Part shown: one piece after another, positions 45,453 to 56,593 of the stretch | How positions within the stretch are numbered: position 1 is the stretch's first letter | Layout of the letters: each line of letters starts with the position of its first letter | Source: Lasiosphaeria ovina | Taxonomy: Eukaryota > Ascomycota > Sordariomycetes > Sordariales > Lasiosphaeriaceae | DNA length: 64,000 nucleotides | Assembly (NCBI GenBank): GCA_033439765.1 | Contig: JAULSN010000003.1 | Coordinates: 2,108,001-2,172,000 of the forward strand | Reading direction: 5' to 3' | Position numbers and translations under genes: made by a program | The notes under the pieces: model-generated | The model's database searches: none | What the model saw: the letters and a program-made list of their open reading frames with translations, nothing else | Told to the model about the DNA's origin: nothing

Positions 45453-46403
45453 ATGATTCTCCGCAACCTGACATCCACCACCGCACCGCCTAACCCAGCA
45501 CTCACCACCAACTGGCTCGAGATCGACCGGCCTGCGCCATCCAACCCCGCGCAGGCGGCACTCGCGTGCTACGCGACGCCGTACGGCGTAGTCGGCGTGG
45601 TTCTGCGGCTGCTCTCCATATACTGCATCGGCATGCTGTACCGGCGGCGGCAGACGATCCACCCGCTCGGGGACCACCGCCTCAAGAAGAAGAAGCTCGA
45701 CTACACGCTCACGGGCGTCGGCCTGGGCCTGTCGGCGTACCACTTGGTGGCGACGCTCGTGCGCTGCAGCACGCCGTCCGGCCTCGTCTTCCTCGGCGCG
45801 TCGAATCTGCTCTTCGCCCTCGCCTGGGCCTGGACCTCGCTGTACGCCGCGCACTCGATCGGCCACGACTCGCCGCCAGCGCCAGCTGAGGAACTGCCCG
45901 CCCGCACGACGTGGCCGTCAGCTTCTTCTTCGTCCTCGCCAAACCGGCACCGCCGCCGCCACGAGCGCATCGGGTTCGCGTTCCCGTTGATCATCCTCTG
46001 GAGCGTCGGCGTCGTGCTCGCCGTCGCCGGCGTGGCCATGTTCATCGCGTATATGCAGGTTGACCACGGCGGCAGCGGGGCGCCGCCCGTGCTCGGCCCA
46101 ATTGTTCACGACAAGCGTCTTGTGACGTTGAGCGCCGTGTTCGGCGTCGTGGCTATGATCTTGGTGGTCGTCGTTGCCGCGTGGCTGAGATCCAGGGACC
46201 GGACGGAGAAGTGGGGGTGCTGGCGCGCCGCGGCGGTTGTTTTTAACGTGCTCGTCCCGCTCTACACGGACGCCGTGCTGGCTATTGTGTCGGGCAACGC
46301 GGCGGGGTTTCAGGTCTGCACGACCGCGCATGGAGTTGGTGTTGGTGTCGTGCTGTGCGTTCTGTTTTACTTGGGTCAGGCGTTGATGTGTTTCCAGATT
46401 TGA
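45453..46403 (+). CDS. fungal seven-TM membrane protein, function unknown
   Basis: Intronless, 316 residues. Seven hydrophobic segments are visible, approximately from ACYATPYGVVGVVLRLL, LTGVGLGLSAYHLVATL, LVFLGASNLLFALAWAW, FPLIILWSVGVVLAVAG, LSAVFGVVAMILVVVVAAW, VFNVLVPLYTDAVLAI and VGVVLCVLFYLGQALM. The NPAQAALACYATPYG start recurs in uncharacterised fungal membrane proteins I recall. A Ser/Pro/Arg-rich loop sits between TM3 and TM4. The start at 45453 is preferred over the in-frame ATG at 45363 because the added 30 residues are leader-like and CT-rich in the DNA. No transporter or receptor signature is evident. Confidence 0.8.
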   Translation: MILRNLTSTTAPPNPALTTNWLEIDRPAPSNPAQAALACYATPYGVVGVVLRLLSIYCIGMLYRRRQTIHPLGDHRLKKKKLDYTLTGVGLGLSAYHLVATLVRCSTPSGLVFLGASNLLFALAWAWTSLYAAHSIGHDSPPAPAEELPARTTWPSASSSSSPNRHRRRHERIGFAFPLIILWSVGVVLAVAGVAMFIAYMQVDHGGSGAPPVLGPIVHDKRLVTLSAVFGVVAMILVVVVAAWLRSRDRTEKWGCWRAAAVVFNVLVPLYTDAVLAIVSGNAAGFQVCTTAHGVGVGVVLCVLFYLGQALMCFQI

Positions 46404-46673
46404 AGTGAATGTTCTGGGATGAGCTGTTTAGGGGATCATGATTGTCTCAAAGTGGAAGGAAGAGATTTGGAAGAGGGTGGCATGTAACTGTGTATTTATA
46501 TGGATTTGAACGGACACAGAGAGTAACAGTATAAGGAACGACTAGGAGATGAGGTTAGGTAGGGGCTAGAACAAAAGTCTCGTTACTTCAGCCGTGTCCA
46601 TCAGGCTACTTGGACAATTCAGTGGCTAAAACACCGTTCCTCATGCTGCAGCCTGCAAACACTACACCCAACA

Positions 46674-47823
46674 CTACCGAGAAAGCGGCGGGTTGCCGGG
46701 CAGCGCAGGGAGCCAGCCGTCGATCTGCTCTTCGACGACGGGGGCCTTGGCGCACTGGTTTGCCTGCTTGATGGTCTGCTTGGCCAGCTCGGGGCAGTCG
46801 ACGCCGCAGTACGCGTCCATGGCGCGCTGCAGCGCGTCGCCCTTCCAGCCAAACAAGTAGTCGCCGTGCCAGCCGTAGCCCGTCTCGTCGCCCGTGCTGA
46901 AGACGAACGGCTGGCTTCCGTCGGCCGGCCACGTCGACACGTCGTTGAACGCCGACGTGTTCCAGATGGTCTCGTACAGGATCTGCGGCAGCCGCACGGG
47001 ATGGCTACAAGCGCGTTAGTTACGTCCCGTCAGCAAGTCTTGTCCTGAGAAACACGCACCTCGGCGGACACGCGCCCTCCGTCTCAAAGGTGCCCGTGGC
47101 CGGGTAGGCGACGTGGCTCTTGTGATCGGGGCTGTCGACATTAACGCCATCCCAGCACGTGGGGAAGAAGTTGTTGATGCGCAGGCCGTAGGGGCAGGGC
47201 TCGGCGGGGAAGGCGCGCGTGTCGTAGACGCCGCCAATCTCCGAGTTGGCCGGCGCGGGCCCCCACGGCGTCGTGAAGCAGCGGAAGGCGATGCTCTTGA
47301 ACTCGTCCGCGTCGGGGCTGGGGCGCCGGTACATGGGGTCACCGATGAGCATGCGGAACCCAGGCCTAAAGGCCGTGACCTTGGTCTTCTTGTCGTACGG
47401 CGCCGTGTAGTACACCGTCATGCCGCCGCGCTGCCCCTCGAGCCCCAGGTTCTCCATCAGCGGCACCCGGTGGAACGAGCCGTTGCGGTGCCGGAAGAAG
47501 AGGACGGCCGTCCAGTAGTTGGAGAAGTCCTCGGTGAAGGTGCACGTCGTGCACGTCGCTTCCGCCGAGATGTTCAGCGACGGGTCCATGCTGGGCGCCA
47601 GCGCGTTCCCGCCTACGATCTGGTGCAGATGCGGCGACGGCACGGCTCCGGGCGTCACCAGCGGGTCTATGCGCTGTATGTTGAGCTGCGAGCACGAGAA
47701 GCGCAGAAAGTCCTTGAACGTCGGGCCGCTGGGGACGTACGGCACGCCGTTGGGAGGGTCTGTTGTCCCTTGCCCAGTGGCGCTCGACGCCAGCAGCGCC
47801 GTGAATATAACGGAGAAAAACAT
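46674..47823 (-). CDS. secreted DUF1996 protein
   Basis: Two exons (47060-47823, 46674-47004), intron 47005-47059, give 364 residues, the normal size for a DUF1996 protein. A signal peptide ([18 protein letters not shown]) precedes the domain: [98 protein letters not shown]-type segment [18 protein letters not shown] and a Cys-containing C-terminus. The conserved His, Asp and Cys residues suggest an extracellular enzyme or binding protein, but the reaction is not known to me. The Met at 47823 is chosen over 47850 because it begins the signal peptide. Confidence 0.93.
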
Positions 47824-48414
47824 ATTTCCTTGCTTCTTGTGTGAAATCAAGCAGTAGAAGTCATGAGAGATGTGAAGAGAAGCTTCACATCATGAGCCCG
47901 TGAGCTTGAAACCTGGGCATCTCCAACTAGCCCCCACTTTGCAGTTCTTACCCTGTGTTTGGGGATAGTCGGGCGAGAGGAGGGAGGCGTATATAGCCAA
48001 TTTGCCGGCCAATGAAACACATGCCTTGGTGTTTATAATCAGGGTAAACGTGCCTCGACGAGCGAATCGCCGCCTCCATATAGAGTAAGTAGGGCTAAAA
48101 CGAGATGCCGAGCTGAGAAAGGTCCCGCTCGGTAATGTCGGCAAGTCTTTCACACATCTGGCCGCAAATCCCGCGGTGGCTGCAACTCTGCAGCGTAGCT
48201 GCGGTTGTCTGTGATATTTTTGACTTGCTTTGCGCCTGGCCCCCTTGGCAGTCTCCAGTCCTTGATGGAGTCCTGGTGAAAGTTCGCCGTCTCAGTCAAA
48301 GGACAACCACAAGTCAGAGAAAGCATAACCTCTTCACAAATTCTCCGTAGAGCGTAAAAAATCGTTTGATTGAGAGTGCTCACGCCGACACAGGAAATGC
48401 CACAGACGTCCAAC
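47824..48414. other. DUF1996 promoter region
   Basis: Intergenic. Nothing recognised beyond the flanks of the two minus-strand genes. Confidence 0.5.
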
Positions 48415-50060
48415 CTACAACCCCTCGAGCTCCTTGTGCACCTCGGCCCACGTGCCTGGCGACAGGATCCCCGTGATCCAGTAGTTGCCCTCCAAGTCCT
48501 TGCCGAGTATCTGCACGACATTGCGCAGGAGCTGGTTCCGCTTGGCACTCGACGGACACCCCTGGAGAAAGACGGGCTTCCCGGTCCATATCACCGCCAC
48601 CACCACCATCACCACCAACCACGGCCGGGCCGAGATCAACCACGTCGAAGAAGCGCGTCTTGGTGAGGTTTGAGATGGGCACGGGGAGGCTGTCGGGCTC
48701 GGCGGCGACGGGCGGATGACCAGTGCGGGCCAGGGCGGCGATGAGGTCGCGCAGCGCGGCGCGCACCTGCGCTGGCGCCGTCTGCTGCTACAGCGACGCG
48801 CGGAGCCGCAGCGCCAACCGGCCGAGCGGCAGGTGTCGCGCGTCGTCGCCCGCGAGCACCGTCGTGGCCACGTAAAACGCGTTCTGCACGTACGCGGCCC
48901 GGCGCACGTCGAAGGCCGCCAGCCGGCTCTGCAGCTCGAACACGTTCATAACCGCCAGCGTGCGCGTGCTGCGCGCCCCGAGACTGCGCACGATCAGCTG
49001 CGTGGTCCACGCCGACAGGACGTCGCCCTCGCTAACAACCTTGGCGGCCCGTGGTGTCGGTCTGTTGGTCCTGCTGCAGCAGCTGGAGGTCGTGCGCGGC
49101 CTCCTGTTGGAGCGTCTTGACGGACTTGGCAGGCAGGAAGATGGTGCGCGTATCCATCCTCGGCCCGAAGAGCATGTCGAGGATGAAGCGGACGGCAAAC
49201 AAGAACATTCCGAGGCCAGCGAGGTGCTTGGCCTTTAGCCCGGCTTGCTCTCCATCCTCTCCGTTCCCGTCCCCGTCTTTTATCCGGCTCATACTCTGCA
49301 TCGGGTCGTCGGCCGAGAGCGGCAGCAGCTCGTCCTCGCGCCCCGCCAGCACCTTGCACCAGGCAGAGACGAGCGCGGCGCTACCGATGGCGTCCATCAT
49401 GGCGTGGGGGCAGCTCATGCACAGGAGGGTCGCATCGCGGAACGTGAAGACCTGCAGCGCCAGTGGCGGCTCGTCGCTGTAGAGGTAGTCCTCGAGCGTT
49501 TCGGGGAGCGTTTCGGGGAGCTTGTCGCTGGCAGCACTGGCGCTCAGCGCGCGGAAGGCGTCGTCGACGGCGTGCACCGAGGGTGCGTTGGTCGGGCGCG
49601 GGGTTTGCGACGCGGTTGGGTGCTCGGCCAGGGCCATGTCGAAGCTGACGTGAGAGAGGCGCGCCGCTGGCCGTGTCGAGTCGAATGCTGCCGGCACGTG
49701 GATTTCTAGCTTTCCCTGCTGCTGTGAGGGAAGGCACGGAAAAGCAAATGTGAGTCACTGTCACTGTTGTGTGCGTCCCCGTCCCCGTCCCAATACCGCG
49801 TAATTAATCGAATAATTTCACCCGCTTACATTTAGACGCAGCCTTCCTCCAAGCCTCCGCCATGTTTTCATCTCAAGCAGCTTGACCAGTGCGGAATGCA
49901 GTTTCTCAGCGTCGAGAACGTCGTCAAAACGGACCATCCACCGCATGACAATGCCTCTGACGTCGGGTGCATCGCCGAGTAGGTGGACTGGTAAGACCTG
50001 ATCTGTCGGAACCCGAGGGGGCGCCGTGCGCCACGGCCTGAAGCCAAAAGGTGGAGACAT
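48415..50060 (-). pseudogene. HXXXD (BAHD-like) acyltransferase, broken
   Basis: Exon 1 from ATG 50060 reads RVPTDQVLPVHLLGDAPD and MKTWRRLGGRLRLN. After an intron (about 49728-49831) the second exon continues QGKLEIHVPAAFDSTRP, the catalytic HAMMD (HXXXD) motif in MSCPHAMMDAIG, and MDTRTIFLPAKSVKTLQQEA. A frame change near 49042 is needed to reach VVSEGDVLSAWTTQLIVR and YVQNAFYVATTVLAGD. A TAG at 48788-48790 (Gln site) follows, and a further frame change near 48630 is needed to reach GKPVFLQG and LGKDLEGNYWITG before the stop at 48415. The family transfers acyl groups from CoA to small molecules. Two frameshifts plus one nonsense codon mark it as dead. Confidence 0.8.
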
Positions 50061-50725
50061 GGTTGTTGTCCTTGGCGGTCACGCTGTTGGCGCTCCCCTC
50101 GGTTACAAAAAAGATGGAAAAGAAAATGAAAGCCAAAATCCCTCCAAAGTGGCGGGTTCCAATTCTTATCAATAATGCTAGCCAAGCCCCTGGGACGACA
50201 TTCCTGGTCATCATCCTGCTGACTGCCCATGTCCGACGACGCCCAACGAACCAACCATCCAGCTTACGTCTGACGGCGGATGCACAAACGCGGCAAGATG
50301 GTGGAAATCCGCCATCCTGTTGGTCGTGTCAAGTTCGTTTTGAATGAGAGCCAGTGAAATTCGTACTTTTAGGTGTTCCTCGCCTAATACAGGTATTACA
50401 TTCTCTCACTGAGAAACGGTAATGCCAGGTCGGCGCTAAGAATGTCATCTGTGAGACTGTGGTCAAGTGCGCGGTCGATCTAGGTCCTTGATCCCATCCA
50501 CCTCCAAGGATAGATAGGTCTCGCATGGGTTTCCGGTCCACCCCTTGATCCACCACCAATGCTCAAAATAAACAAACTGTGCTTCAGCCCGCTTCAATAA
50601 AACCACATCTCCAAGCTCCTTCCAAGGTTCGACGAGATGACGTCTATAAGATACACTACCTCGAGCCAGGTACAGCGGCCGGGATGTCTCATCTAGATAT
50701 CCAGAAGTAAAACAGCAAAATAGTC
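50061..50725. other. no gene recognised
   Basis: Promoter side of the acyltransferase pseudogene and 3' flank of the 5S gene. Only short frames. Confidence 0.5.
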
Positions 50726-50754
50726 AAAAAAAAAACCCCCCCCCAAAAAAAAAA
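50726..50754 (-). terminator. Pol III terminator-like T/G/T tracts after 5S
   Basis: On the minus strand the 5S gene is followed at once by a T10 run, a G9 run and another T10 run. The first T run is a strong RNA polymerase III stop. Confidence 0.75.
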
Positions 50755-50873
50755 ACATACAACACCAGGGATTCGCTGGTGGTCACCCACCCAACTACTA
50801 GTCTGGCGGTCGCTAGGTTATCTAGGGGAGAGCGGACGGGATCCCGAGTTTTCCAGTGCCTATGGTCGTATGT
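50755..50873 (-). rRNA. 5S ribosomal RNA
   Basis: The minus strand over 119 nt begins ACATACGACCATAGG and ends GTTGTATGT, which pair as helix I. It contains the conserved blocks GGGATCCCGTCCGCTC and AGTAGTTGGGTGGGTGACC (internal promoter and loop region). The length fits eukaryotic 5S. Its position alone among protein genes, not in an rDNA or 5S tandem array, matches the dispersed 5S genes of Neurospora-type fungi. Confidence 0.92.
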
Positions 50874-52543
50874 GAAAAATAGTGGCCAAATCGTGGATCA
50901 TGACTGGGAGTGTTGTTGAGGATTTGCATAGGCATGTAGGGAAGTTGTATATGCATAAAAGGGTGGACGGCGCTTGTCGGCAAGTTCATCTTGCCTGGAC
51001 CGGATGTCAGTAGGGGTATTTACAAGCATAAAAATAGAGTGGTGATGATATCAAACCAGATGTGGTGTTGTGCTTAGGTAGCTTATGCGGGTGCGTTATG
51101 GTCGGAATGACAGTGATGTCGGCTTGAGTCCGGCAATACTTGCCACCTTCATCATTTCCAGCCAGGGCATAATTGTGCAGAAGAAGAAAGGTACAGCTGG
51201 CTGGTTGCCGCCTGGTACTGCTAGAGAGGAGGAGCTCTGTATTTGTTGCTCTGAATTTTGCACATGATCTGACCTTATAACGGTGCCTGTCATGACGGCA
51301 GCGATAGGGAACTGGGTAGGTACCTACCTGCCTGGTGCTCATAGTTTCCGTGTACAAATTTGTGGACGGCACAGTCGCCTGGTCTGAGAAGAACAGGCCA
51401 TAAATTTCTAATGTCTCACCTGCACCGTCAAACTTGTGAACCCTATCCACCCGCAGGTCTCTCATTCTCGCCTACTCGGCCTATACGATGTCGTGTTGCC
51501 ATCTCGTCCCCTCCGGACTCTTCAGAGCGTTCCCCGGTCCTTCTCCAACAGGGTGTCGGCTACACGGAAATCTTCGAGGGTTAGAATCCTGTGGCGACTG
51601 CACGTCATTATTTCAACTCGTAGTGTTGCTACGTTTACAATCTAGACCATTCTACGCGACAGGTTGCGCGACCGAGGCCGGGGAGCCCCGGAACTCCACT
51701 CCCTTAGGCTTTACGCTCAGCCACCCTTCCGCCCCTTACTTCTTCAGTTGATCCCAGTGGTAAGACAAGCAGACTGTACCCCGCTCATTTTCCCGAAGGG
51801 TCTGTCGCGCCCCTGTTTGGGACGTCTCCGAAAATTCCGAGCGGGGTCAGCCAATCGCATATCCGCCCGGCGGTTACACACCGTCGACCCGGAGCCCGGA
51901 GCCCGAAAAGGGGACTGTAAGGCATCATAAACATTGACGCAAGGCAGTTGCGTCAGCGGGGTTGGGTGTCACGAGCGCGGAACTGACCCATCACCTGGTT
52001 TCAATTACATAACTTATTGACAGCGCTCGGAAGGGGCTGGCTGAGTTGTTCTCGATGAGGCCGGGTGCGTCCCTCGCTCTTCCCGATGGACGAAGATGCA
52101 TCCCCAATTATGTGCTGTCGGTGGCCTGCGGTTGGCTGGGGTTGCGGCCTGAAGTCTTTCGTCTTGTTACGTGTTTCCGAAGGCGGATCACGAATTGTGT
52201 CAAGTTGATGTGTGAAGACGCCCCGAACTGAACACGAGAGTCGTAAGCGACAGTAAAGTGTCACGCAAACAGAGACTTAGAAGCAGGGAAAGAAGTGCAT
52301 GACTACAGGAGGAGGAAGAAAGACAGGAAGGCCCTGCTCACCTCGAGACAATACCTACGCGACATTTGACGAGTTGACGCCCAAGACGTCCAAACATAAA
52401 TAGGGCCAGCTTCTCTCGTACTTTCGCCTGGTCTGTCTTGTATCATCAAACCAAAGACATCGCACAGAACCCCCTCCCCCCCCCCCCCCCCCCCTTTCAC
52501 TATCCAAGTCCACTTACACAACACAACCAACCAACCATTCATC
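50874..52543. other. intergenic, lectin promoter at right end
   Basis: No gene recognised. A C5-T-C19 tract at 52470-52494 lies 50-74 bp before the lectin ATG, followed by a CA/AC-rich leader typical of fungal 5' UTRs. Confidence 0.5.
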
Positions 52544-53618
52544 ATGTCGGCCGTCACTGAAATCCTCATCCGCACTGGCCTGGCAGCCGTGCGCAAGGAC
52601 GCCCACATTCGCGTCTACGAGACGGCCGTCGACGGCGGCATCCGCGAGGCGCAGTACGAGGGCGGGTGGGGCGGCGGCAAGGCCAACAACACCATCGCCG
52701 TCGGCAAGATCGGCACGCCGGTGGCGGCCACGTCGCTTGGTCTCGAGAACATCCGCGTCTACTACATCGGCGCCGACAACAAGCTCAAGGAGCACGCCTA
52801 TGACGCCGGCAAGGGCTGGTACAACGGCAACCTCAGCAGCGCCGGCTTCGACGTGGCCCCCTACTCGGGCGTCTCTGCCGTGTTCCTCGGCGGCCGCGCC
52901 GTGCTGCGTGTCTATGCCCAGATCGCCAACAACACCATCCAGGAATACGTCTGTATGTTTGCTCTCCTGACTTCTTTTTCCCCGTCTATCTACCCCTAAT
53001 TAGAACGCCATCTAATTAACCTTCCAAAACAATAGGGGACAGCAACGGCAAGGGTTGGTCTCAGGGCAGCAACCTGGGCGCCGCGCTGCCCGGCACCCAG
53101 ATCGCCGCCACCAGCTGGGGCACCTCGTCGATTCATATCCGGTACGTGTGCACCCGGCCTTGAACTGTCACTGGTTGTTAGCCAGCAACTTGAACTAACC
53201 AACTGGCCAACGCTGATTTTCCCTGGTCAGCGTCTACTTCCAAGACGCCAACCTGAACGTGGTTGAGCGTGGCTGGGACGGCAACGGCTGGTACACGGGC
53301 GGACTGAGCTTCTCCAGCAAGGTAGTGCGCACGGCGCTGGGTGTCACGTCGTGGGGCGACGGCGGCAGCGGGCTGGGGATCCGGCTGTACTACGGCGCGG
53401 CGGACAACTACATCAAGGAGAAGGCGTGGGACGGCAACGGCGGCTGGTACGACGGCGGGTTCAGCCAGCCGACCATCCCCGCGTCCAACGTCGCGGCCAT
53501 CCCGCTCGACATCCTGCGCGTCTATCTTCAGAACGGCACCGACGGCACCGCTGTCACCGAGTTCGCTTGGGGCGGCTCGGGCTGGGTGTCGGGCTACAAG
53601 GCTCTCCCGCCTGCTTGA
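52544..53618 (+). CDS. fucose-specific lectin (AAL-type six-bladed propeller)
   Basis: Three exons (52544-52952, 53036-53141, 53231-53618), introns 52953-53035 and 53142-53230, give 300 residues, close to the 312 of Aleuria aurantia lectin. Six related blades are visible, each with an xIRVYY/Fxx strand and a WxxGxGWYxG-like turn: HIRVYETAVDGGIREAQY, NIRVYYIGADNKLKEHAYD with KGWYNGNL, LRVYAQIANNTIQEYVWD, HIRVYFQDANLNVVERGWD with NGWYTGGL, GIRLYYGAADNYIKEKAWD with GGWYDGGF, and LRVYLQNGTDGTAVTEFAW. The Arg and Glu in the strand pairs and the Trp of the turn form the fucose pockets of this family. There is no signal peptide, as in AAL and Aspergillus FleA-type lectins, which are held in cytoplasm or on conidia and act in carbohydrate recognition or defence. 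Confidence 0.93.
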
Positions 53619-54208
53619 AGCACGTTATCGCGCTTGGATGCGACAAGTTTGCCACGAGAGAGCGGTAATGTCTGACGGATAATTCCTAGTAATTAGCTGA
53701 GAAGAAGATGGAATGAAGAACTAAAGTTCTCTTGATTGCCTGCGGCGTGCGGGCCTACCTGCTTCACTATTTCCGCCTGTGAGCCTATGCTTCGCAGAGA
53801 CCGTTGATCATGCAACTGTTTCGTTCCCAGGCACTTTCTCGTACACCTCCTCGCTGCCATCGGTATAATTCGTCTCTAGGCCGCACGTCAAGATAGTTAG
53901 TTACGACTAAACAGGATGCGCCGCTAATGTTACCGCGCCACGTCCGATAGATGCCCAACCTTTGCCCAAGAAGCGGTGGTGACATGTTCACTTTCCCCGC
54001 TTCATGCACGCCGCCCCTCTCTGGGGAAATAGAACCTTACCTCTGTCGTGTATACAGAATTGACGCAAAGACTAAGGCGCCTAACACATTCCGCTAGGAC
54101 GTGCCTGGTAGATAATTAATAGTCCCCATCCCCGAATTACCTAGCCAGGGCCCAGGATTATTACGACTCCTCCACCTGGCGGCTGTTGACAAGCGAGGAG
54201 CAATTGCA
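53619..54208. other. intergenic
   Basis: Between the lectin stop and the HET gene. No element recognised. Confidence 0.5.
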
Positions 54209-56593
54209 ATGGGGTCGCTCCAGGCCATCGCGTTCCTTCAGCGTGTTCGCGAGCGCCTGCGGTACCCGGATCGTGGGCCGCCAGAGCCAAGGCCGTTCAC
54301 GTTCGAGAACCCCCACTCGTGCACCCACTGCGAGACGGCACACCTTGATCTTCAAGTCACGGAGCGCGTCTTTATCTGTTGGGACTGCCAGCACAAAGGC
54401 GTGGGCAACGTCACAGACGGCGGCGGGTACGTATGCTCCAACTGCGGACGGCCCTTTGGCACCTCGGGGGGCCACGACCTGTGGTATACGGCAACCCTGG
54501 ACCACAACGTTTCCCAAGCCGTCGACGCGGCCCGGTCGGGCTGCGAGCTGTACCGCTGGATTGCCACCAAGACTGCGCGCTACATTCCCGCCGTGGCGAA
54601 GAGGTGGGAGGCGCCCGAGGTCATGGACGCCATCGCAGCCCACTGCCGGTTCGAGGTCTCGGGCCTCTCCTCCTTGGGGCCCGACCAAGACGGACGATGC
54701 GTGCTGAGCTTCCGGCTCGTCTGCCCAGGTGCCGTCCCGGAGCACCTTCGGACGAACTCGATGGTTCTCGGCGAGCTGCCCGCCTGGGCCGCTGCCGGAG
54801 ATCCGGCATCAGAGTACATTCTGTCGCGGCCCTACGGGCTGGACGTAACGTCTCAACAGTCTATGCGATTTGCCAAGCACTGCTTCTCGGTGTGCATGGA
54901 CCGCCACACGTGGTGCAGGACGGACCAGATCAGACACTTGGCCCTGGATCGGGAAGCCGAGGAGATCCTCCCCAGGGAGACGGTGAGCTTTGGCGACGTC
55001 CCTACGCGGCTGATTGACGTGGGCACATCCGACTCGCCCCGGCTGAGACTGGTCGAGACGGCCGACGACAACGGGGCTCTCATGGGGGACGTGTCCGAGG
55101 CCGGCTTCATGGCGCTCTCCTACTGCTGGGGAGGCGACCAGCAGGCCAAGCTCCTGGCCGCCAAGGTTGCCGACTACAAATGCAGCATCGACCCAGCCAG
55201 GCTGCCGCGGACGCTCCAGGAGGCCGTGTGGGTGGCCCGGACGACGGGCTTCCGCTATCTGTGGGTCGACTCGCTGTGCATTCACCAGGACGACCTCGAC
55301 GGCCACGGCAACAACCCCGACAAGGCAACAGAGATCACGCGCATGGCGAGCTACTACGGGCGCGCGGCCGTCACGCTGTGCGCGGCCTCGTCCGAGAGGG
55401 CCGTGGACGGGTTCCTCCGGGTACGAAAAGACGCCGGCCTCGCGCTCGGCCCCGTGCAGATGCGCCTCAGGTCCAAGGCCGCCGGCCATGCACCCATCGG
55501 CTGCGTCTTCCTCGTCGATGAGCCCGACGCGCCGCCGGCCGAGCCCATCACGACGCGCGGCTGGACGCTGCAGGAGTCGCTGCTGTCGCGGCGCATCCTG
55601 ATCTTTGCGCGCCGCCAGCTGTACTGGTCGTGCCTCAACTCGTTTGGCGGCTGCGGCGGCAGCATCACGGCGCTGACCAACCGCACAATCCCCGGCGTGC
55701 AGTCGCTCGTCGACGGCATTTACCCGGCCGGCTCGCTGATCGAGCAGCCGACGTGGGCGCAGTGGGGCGTCATCGTCGCCGACTACACCCGGCGCGGGCT
55801 CGGACGCGAGGGCGACAAGCTGTGGGCCGTGGCGGCGCTCGCGCAGCACATGGCGGCCATGAGCAGGGCGCGCGGCGAGGACCCCGCGTACGCCGCCGGC
55901 CTGCTGGTGGACCAGGCGGAGCCGGGCATGTGGCTGCCGCAGCTGCTGTGGCATCCCGTGACGCCGGATGCCAGGAGGCCAGGCACGGCCCGGGCGCCGT
56001 CGTGGTCGTGGGCGAGCGTTGACGGGCCCGTCGTGGTGCCGTCGTGGGAGCCGCGGCTGGCCGAGTACGCTGCTGTCAAGGCTTGGGAAGTCGACCTGTT
56101 GGTTGAGGCTGCGCCGTATGGAGCTCTGAGCGGCGGCCGCATGACGCTGGCGGCAAAAGTGCAGCCTCTGAGCCGCGCACAGGCGGCGTCCGCGGTCTCG
56201 TGGGGGGACTGGAGTCGTGGTACCCAGTTGGACGACCTTTACGATGCCGGTCCATGGGGCAAAACAGAGGGCAGCGAGTACGGATGGGCTCTGGTCTTGC
56301 TTGCCGACTGTGCCGAGGACAGGAGGATGATTGAGGCGGACTTGGAAAGCAAAGAACCCCGAAGCGCAGACCCCCTCCTTGTTGCCATGCTGCCGCTGAC
56401 GACGGGGGAGCTGGTCGGCGTCCAGGGCCTTCTTGTGAGACAGGATGCGGGTGGTACCGGTACCTCAGGCGGGTCGTATAGGAGGTTGGGCGGTTTCCAG
56501 CTGAGAGCCGGGAGCCAGGCAGGAGGGCGCCCGGAGTCCAGCCTCTTCAAATTTTTTGAGGAAGCGGAGACAAAAAATCTTAGACTAGTGTGA
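54209..56593 (+). CDS. HET-domain protein with N-terminal CxxC zinc-ribbon-like module
   Basis: Intronless, 794 residues. The HET domain spans about 298-460 with its three blocks: FMALSYCWGGDQQ, FRYLWVDSLCIHQDD and TRGWTLQESLLSRRILIF, followed later by RAPSWSWASVDGP. HET proteins act in heterokaryon incompatibility and can trigger cell death when a non-self partner is sensed. The HET domain is a remote TIR relative. Unusual is the N-terminus: three CxxC knuckles at Cys38/41, Cys57/60 and Cys76/79 (CTHC, CWDC, CSNC) within 80 residues, resembling a zinc ribbon. The middle (about 100-290) has no known domain. The C-terminal about 200 residues are variable, as in most of the family. Confidence 0.92.
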   Translation: MGSLQAIAFLQRVRERLRYPDRGPPEPRPFTFENPHSCTHCETAHLDLQVTERVFICWDCQHKGVGNVTDGGGYVCSNCGRPFGTSGGHDLWYTATLDHNVSQAVDAARSGCELYRWIATKTARYIPAVAKRWEAPEVMDAIAAHCRFEVSGLSSLGPDQDGRCVLSFRLVCPGAVPEHLRTNSMVLGELPAWAAAGDPASEYILSRPYGLDVTSQQSMRFAKHCFSVCMDRHTWCRTDQIRHLALDREAEEILPRETVSFGDVPTRLIDVGTSDSPRLRLVETADDNGALMGDVSEAGFMALSYCWGGDQQAKLLAAKVADYKCSIDPARLPRTLQEAVWVARTTGFRYLWVDSLCIHQDDLDGHGNNPDKATEITRMASYYGRAAVTLCAASSERAVDGFLRVRKDAGLALGPVQMRLRSKAAGHAPIGCVFLVDEPDAPPAEPITTRGWTLQESLLSRRILIFARRQLYWSCLNSFGGCGGSITALTNRTIPGVQSLVDGIYPAGSLIEQPTWAQWGVIVADYTRRGLGREGDKLWAVAALAQHMAAMSRARGEDPAYAAGLLVDQAEPGMWLPQLLWHPVTPDARRPGTARAPSWSWASVDGPVVVPSWEPRLAEYAAVKAWEVDLLVEAAPYGALSGGRMTLAAKVQPLSRAQAASAVSWGDWSRGTQLDDLYDAGPWGKTEGSEYGWALVLLADCAEDRRMIEADLESKEPRSADPLLVAMLPLTTGELVGVQGLLVRQDAGGTGTSGGSYRRLGGFQLRAGSQAGGRPESSLFKFFEEAETKNLRLV

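Noticed and set aside
54809..55954. 381-codon minus-strand frame over the HET gene
   Set aside because: The plus strand carries all HET blocks. The antisense frame is a codon-bias shadow.
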